This document shows positions 60,251 through 64,000 of a stretch of 64,000 nucleotides of DNA, in pieces. A program made the translations under genes and the position numbers. The notes below the pieces were generated by a model that searched no databases, was not told the origin of the DNA, and saw nothing but the letters and a program-made list of their open reading frames with translations. How positions within the stretch are numbered: the stretch's first letter is position 1; each line of letters opens with the position of its first letter. Location of the stretch: positions 25,870 to 89,869 of the forward strand of contig NZ_JARXVT010000006.1 of NCBI RefSeq assembly GCF_029892845.1, written 5' to 3'. The DNA is from Aurantimicrobium minutum (lineage in GTDB: Bacteria > Actinomycetota > Actinomycetes > Actinomycetales > Microbacteriaceae).

Positions 60251-61981
60251 GTGGGTAACCCCGAGGCAGGTATTGCTAGCGAGCCATTGAGTGCTCGCGC
60301 TGCTCGCGCGCGCTATCGCAGAATCCTCCGGTTCGCTGCCCTTCACCTCGCATCCCTGTGGTGGTTTGAACTCGTACTGCCTCGCTTTGGCCTGAACTCA
60401 ATTGCGAACAAGACCCGGACTAAGCGCCTTCAGCGCATCGCACGCAGCTTCCAAAAGCTGGCATTAGATCTCAGTGGTCTGCTGATCAAGCTGGGACAAT
60501 TCATGTCCACACGCTTGGATATCCTTCCCGCGGAAATTACCAAAGAACTTGAAGGCCTCCAGGACGAAGTCCCTGCCGTGGACTTCACCATCATCCGCGC
60601 AATGGCAGAGCGCGAACTGGGCCTTCCACTTGAGCAGGTCTTTGCATCCGTTGATTCAACACCTTTGGCTGCAGCCTCTCTCGGTCAAGTTCACCGCGCT
60701 GTGCTTTCTGCCCAAGAGGCAGATGAACTGGGCTTTGAGAACGTTGTTTTGAAGATTCAACGCCCGGGCATCGACGGCATCGTTGAGGTCGACCTCAGCG
60801 CACTACGCCGAGTTGCGGGTTGGCTCAGCCGCATTCGCTTGATCAATCGCCGTGCAGATGCTCCAGCCCTGATGGATGAATTCGCAGCCACATGCCTCGA
60901 AGAGATCGACTACCTCAACGAGGCTGCCAACGCTGAACGCTTCGCAGAGAACTTTGCCGAGAACCCTCGAGTACGCGTTCCCCAGGTTGCCTGGGAACGT
61001 TCCACCAGAAGAGTTCTTGTTCAAGAAGATGTCACCGACATCAAAATCACTGACCTGGATGCTTTGCGGGCTGCGGGTATTGATCCTGCTGACGTAGCAA
61101 ACGAGTTCGCTGCGGTGATGTTTGACCAGGTCTTTATTCATGGTTTCTTCCATGCCGATCCCCACCCTGGCAACATCTTTATTCAGCCACTTCCAGAATC
61201 TGATGAGTTTGGCCAAACCTGGCGGATGACCTTCATCGACTTCGGCATGATGGGCGAAGTTCCCTCCAGCTTGGGCAAAGCTCTCCGCACCACCGTGATC
61301 GCTGCCGCATCACGCGATGGTGCGGGCATGGTCGATGGCATGCGTGAGATTGGTGTCTTGATGCCCAGCGCTGATACTGTTGAGCTCGAACGTGCTCTGA
61401 CCAAAGTCTTTGATCGCTTTGGTGGCATCAGCTTCGTAGAACTGCAGACCATTGACCCCCGCGAGTTCAAAGCATTCGTCAACGAGTTCTCAGACATTGT
61501 CCGAGCACTACCGTTCCAATTCCCCGAGAACTTCCTTCTCGTCATCAGAGCAATCTCATTGACTTCTGGGGTGTGCAGCTCGGTGAACCCGCAGTTCAAT
61601 ATCTGGAATGCCATCGAGCCCTACTCGGCCAAGCTCATCAAGGCAGAGGGAGGCAATGTCATTGAGGCATTCCTCAGAGACGGACTCACCTCACTGAGTT
61701 TGCTTGCCCGTCTCCCCAAGCGCGTGGACTCGTTGATTACTCGAGCAGAACTCGGTCAGCTCACCCTGCGCAATCCTGAACTGGAAAAGCGCACTACTTT
61801 CCTTGCTCGTGCTGTTCGCCGAGTCATCTCTGCAGTTCTCTTTGGAGTGTTCTTCATCAGTGGTCTTCTCATATTTGAGACAGAGAAAGACCTCGGAACT
61901 GTGCTGCTCGTGATCTCCGGAGTTCCCCTGCTTCACGCACTTTTTGCGGACTTCATTGCCCGCAGGGGTCCACTGCCCTAA
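60251..61981 (+). CDS. ABC1/AarF/UbiB-family atypical kinase
   Basis: 576 residues, GTG start. The family-specific KLGQFMSTRLDILP (KxGQ), the Ala-rich loop AAASLGQVHRA, the lysine in LKIQRPG, the Glu in EEIDYLNEAANAE, HGFFHADPHPGN and FIDFGMMG are all seen. Two hydrophobic segments near the C-terminus suggest membrane attachment. UbiB homologues help quinone synthesis; menaquinone is the plausible context here, but the substrate is unknown. Confidence 0.92.
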   Translation: MGNPEAGIASEPLSARAARARYRRILRFAALHLASLWWFELVLPRFGLNSIANKTRTKRLQRIARSFQKLALDLSGLLIKLGQFMSTRLDILPAEITKELEGLQDEVPAVDFTIIRAMAERELGLPLEQVFASVDSTPLAAASLGQVHRAVLSAQEADELGFENVVLKIQRPGIDGIVEVDLSALRRVAGWLSRIRLINRRADAPALMDEFAATCLEEIDYLNEAANAERFAENFAENPRVRVPQVAWERSTRRVLVQEDVTDIKITDLDALRAAGIDPADVANEFAAVMFDQVFIHGFFHADPHPGNIFIQPLPESDEFGQTWRMTFIDFGMMGEVPSSLGKALRTTVIAAASRDGAGMVDGMREIGVLMPSADTVELERALTKVFDRFGGISFVELQTIDPREFKAFVNEFSDIVRALPFQFPENFLLVIRAISLTSGVCSSVNPQFNIWNAIEPYSAKLIKAEGGNVIEAFLRDGLTSLSLLARLPKRVDSLITRAELGQLTLRNPELEKRTTFLARAVRRVISAVLFGVFFISGLLIFETEKDLGTVLLVISGVPLLHALFADFIARRGPLP

Positions 61982-61984
61982 GGG

Positions 61985-62725
61985 TTATTCGTTCAGTGAG
62001 CTGAGCGATCCTTGGGGGAGAGAAATCCATCCCTCAACCCGAGCGATAGCCTGCTGGTCGGCCTGCGGTGGAAGGTACTTCCCCATTGCCACAGCACGCG
62101 CTGCAATTGCCGCAATGACAGCGTCGAAGGCATCGCATGAAGTAATCATGAGCTCTTCCGCGCCTCCAGCATCAAACCAGGGCGCTTGGATCTTCAGCGT
62201 GGTAAGTAGTTCAGCGCGAAGATCTTCTGAGGTTCGGTATCCGGTGGTGTTGAGCCCCCACAGACGCAGTGATGCACCGGGATAGACCTCCGAGACAAGA
62301 CCTGCCCCGGTGCGATCGATCTCAACGCCGGACGCACTGAGGCGAGAGAGAAGCCCTGAACAACGCATTGCAGTGAGCCCCAGTCGGTCAGTGGACACGC
62401 TTAAAGGCCAACGGCCTGTGTTCTCTCGGACGTGCCGGTCCGTCTCGCGATAGGCCAGGCGTCTGCGCCATTCCATACCGCCATCGAAGTTGTGGTCTGC
62501 AAGATGGATATCCGCTTGCTGAGTCATGAACTGAACGAATTCTTGGGGCCAGCCCAAAGCACAGTCAATACCAACTTTGTCGACCTGGGATGCTGCCTTC
62601 ACAATGGGTTCGTCGCTGACGCCAACCTGAAGATCGAGTACTTTGGCAGCTCCTGAAGTCCAGTCCACGATGGCGAGTGCTGTCCCTTTGGGCTCAGCTG
62701 CGAGGTCCACACCAGCAGTCAACAC
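61985..62725 (-). CDS. DUF429 family protein
   Basis: 246 residues. LTAGVDLAAEPKGTALAIVDW and GIDCALGWPQEFVQFM near the start and TSCDAFDAVIAAIAARA at the C-terminus match DUF429 proteins, which show an RNase H-like fold. No function is known to me. It converges on the ABC1 kinase gene with 3 bp between stops. Confidence 0.85.
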   Translation of the reverse strand: MLTAGVDLAAEPKGTALAIVDWTSGAAKVLDLQVGVSDEPIVKAASQVDKVGIDCALGWPQEFVQFMTQQADIHLADHNFDGGMEWRRRLAYRETDRHVRENTGRWPLSVSTDRLGLTAMRCSGLLSRLSASGVEIDRTGAGLVSEVYPGASLRLWGLNTTGYRTSEDLRAELLTTLKIQAPWFDAGGAEELMITSCDAFDAVIAAIAARAVAMGKYLPPQADQQAIARVEGWISLPQGSLSSLNE

Positions 62726-62802
62726 GGGCTCTCACTCTCCAGGACACCGTTCATGAAAACACCATTTTTGAAGAACAAAGAGATCAAGGGCAGCAGGTGG
62801 GA

Positions 62803-63564
62803 CTACTTGCCTAACTTGAGTGCAATACGTGCAGGCAGCATCCTGATGAGATTCGATGCAATACGCATACCCGGCTTTGCAACAATCACGAATGGCTTAC
62901 GTGCTTCGATAGCGGCAAGGGCCGCCTTGATTGGAACTGACACTTCCATGGGCTTGCCCGGAGGGGTTGTTCCGGCAACGCTAAAGAACTCTGTGGCGAT
63001 AGGTCCTGGGCACACTGCGGTGACTCGAACATTCGTTCCTATCGTCTCTCCCCAGAGTGCCTCTGTGAAGGAAAGAACATATGCCTTCGTTGCCGAATAC
63101 AACGCATGGTTTGCTCGTGCCTGGAATGCTGCCAGTGACGCCATGTTGATGATGACTCCACGATCGCGCTTGAGCATTCCAGGAAGCAAACCGGTGGTCA
63201 GCTCTGTGACCGTTACCACGTTCACGTTAAGTTCGTTCACCACGGCATCTGGGTCCTGCTCAGCTACAGAACCGCTCGTGCCAAAGCCTGCATTGTTAAT
63301 AAGGACATCTATTTCAGTGCCTTGGGCAAGGAGCTCATCTGCGAGTGAGCGTCCAGCTCCCGTTGCAGACAAGTCACGGTCAAGGCAGGTGACAGATACT
63401 CCGAATGTGCTTCGGAGTTCCGTAGCCAGCTCTTCCAAGCGATCAAGCCTGCGGGCAACAAGAATCAGGTTGCTTCCTTTGGCGGCGAGTTCACGGGAAT
63501 ATTCAGCACCCATTCCTGAACTTGCACCAGTTATTAACGCAGTGAGGCCTTTGTATTCATACAT
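62803..63564 (-). CDS. Short-chain dehydrogenase/reductase
   Basis: 253 residues. Cofactor motif TGASSGMGAEYSRELA, then NNAGFGTSG, and the catalytic Tyr-Lys pair in YSATKAYVLSF with Ser upstream (NMASLAAF). Classical SDR of the NADP(H)-preferring kind (Arg in ARRLDRL). Substrate unknown. The ATG has TAGCCT 6 nt upstream. Confidence 0.9.
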   Translation of the reverse strand: MYEYKGLTALITGASSGMGAEYSRELAAKGSNLILVARRLDRLEELATELRSTFGVSVTCLDRDLSATGAGRSLADELLAQGTEIDVLINNAGFGTSGSVAEQDPDAVVNELNVNVVTVTELTTGLLPGMLKRDRGVIINMASLAAFQARANHALYSATKAYVLSFTEALWGETIGTNVRVTAVCPGPIATEFFSVAGTTPPGKPMEVSVPIKAALAAIEARKPFVIVAKPGMRIASNLIRMLPARIALKLGK

Positions 63565-63620
63565 GAGCTAAGGCTAACAGCCGCTTTTTTTCAGGTGTTC
63601 TAAACCCTGATCGCTATGAG

Positions 63621-63845
63621 CTACTGGCCTAAATCAAACTCTTCCGCAGCACGGCGATCAAATTCATTGCGAACCAGATGGTAATTGTTCCACGCATCAT
63701 TTTCGTTGCCGCCCAACGCAAAGACCGAAGCTCGCAACTGATCCACGTCAGGGTCATTAAGTTCAACAGCCTGGGCATAAGCATCAAGCTCAGCCACACG
63801 AACACGTAGTTGTTCGAGGTCGCAGTCGAAGAAATTAGGAAGCAT
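63621..63845 (-). CDS. Small acidic protein of unknown function
   Basis: 74 residues, acidic, with a likely helical repeat: ELDAYAQAVELNDPDVDQLRAS and NNYHLVRNEFDRRAAEE. No family, signal or membrane segment recognised. It lies between the SDR gene and the repeat-bearing right edge of the window. Confidence 0.5.
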   Translation of the reverse strand: MLPNFFDCDLEQLRVRVAELDAYAQAVELNDPDVDQLRASVFALGGNENDAWNNYHLVRNEFDRRAAEEFDLGQ

Positions 63846-63923
63846 AAATACCTACTTATTGGGGATTATTCACCCAAGTGAAGAAGCAAGAAACGTGTGC
63901 GCCCGGAGGTGTCTGGTTCCAAC

Positions 63924-64000
63924 ACATAGTGGACACCTGTCCCCAGACATAGTGGACACCCCCGACCAACCCGCCCTGATGTTCCACGACATAGTGGACA
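63924..64000. repeat. Three direct copies of ACATAGTGGACA, possible IS end
   Basis: Copies at 63924-63935, 63947-63958 and 63989-64000. Read on the minus strand each is TGTCCACTATGT; repeated copies of such a motif are seen at the ends of IS481/IS3-like elements. No transposase is inside the window, so the element would lie to the right. Confidence 0.55.

Noticed and set aside
1..64000. tRNA or rRNA genes
   Set aside because: Intergenic gaps were read for acceptor and T-loop patterns (GTTCGA.. and CCA ends); none gave a plausible cloverleaf.

Overview
The window looks like the chromosome of a high-GC Gram-positive actinobacterium, most likely of the family Microbacteriaceae and possibly one of its small-genome aquatic lineages. 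The evidence is DUF3073, DUF3817 and DUF4229 proteins, a 32-residue bS22-type ribosomal protein, mycoredoxin, the system II cytochrome c assembly genes next to menaquinone genes, the short PurL that needs PurS and PurQ, GTG and TTG starts, and many promoters whose -10 box lies only 6-7 nt before the start codon (leaderless mRNAs). The family assignment is inference; base composition looks moderate rather than very high in GC.

Layout. 1-2762: tryptophan catabolism (3' part of tryptophan 2,3-dioxygenase, a metal-dependent amidohydrolase, kynureninase). 2807-6587: purS-purQ-DUF3817-purL. 6588-13242: an inserted block holding a tight three-gene operon (a 1269-residue secreted glycine-rich repeat protein with a cell-wall or membrane anchor, a LuxR-type response regulator and a polytopic sensor kinase). 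On its right it ends in a scar: a 3' fragment of a second chorismate mutase gene joined to a second, diverged copy of the last 282 bp of purL. 13261-19507: small membrane protein, HtaA-domain protein, chorismate mutase, two EamA transporters, purA, pyrE with two methyltransferases. 19521-26695: RND exporter, APC permease, paired fluoride channels, DUF3073, TauE. 26708-29369: divergent purM and purF.

29381-43990 is a respiratory block. It holds most menaquinone genes (menG, menF, menD, menA, menE, menB, menC and a polyprenyl diphosphate synthase) on both strands, followed by the cytochrome c maturation operon (ResA-like, CcdA, ResB, CcsB). 44056-52017 contains an archaeal-type aspartyl-tRNA synthetase, thiol-redox proteins, bS22, TrkH/TrkA potassium uptake, proC, a cation diffusion facilitator and tadA. 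52041-52870 holds a predicted leaderless 29-residue peptide ending in a cysteine cluster, upstream of a winged-helix regulator. 53053-58394 holds a photolyase, a rhodanese lipoprotein under a perfect CsoR/CstR-like operator, and the ATP-grasp/alpha-E/transglutaminase operon. 58489-63845 holds CorA, PadR with an ABC1 kinase, DUF429 and SDR proteins. The last 77 bases carry three copies of a 12-bp motif that resemble the end of an insertion sequence lying beyond the window.

The best candidates for something undescribed are the surface-protein/two-component cassette with its recombination scar in purL, the cysteine-ended leaderless leader peptide, and the amidohydrolase in the place of kynurenine formamidase. 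No tRNA, rRNA or CRISPR array was seen. No gene-free stretch exceeds 300 bases.
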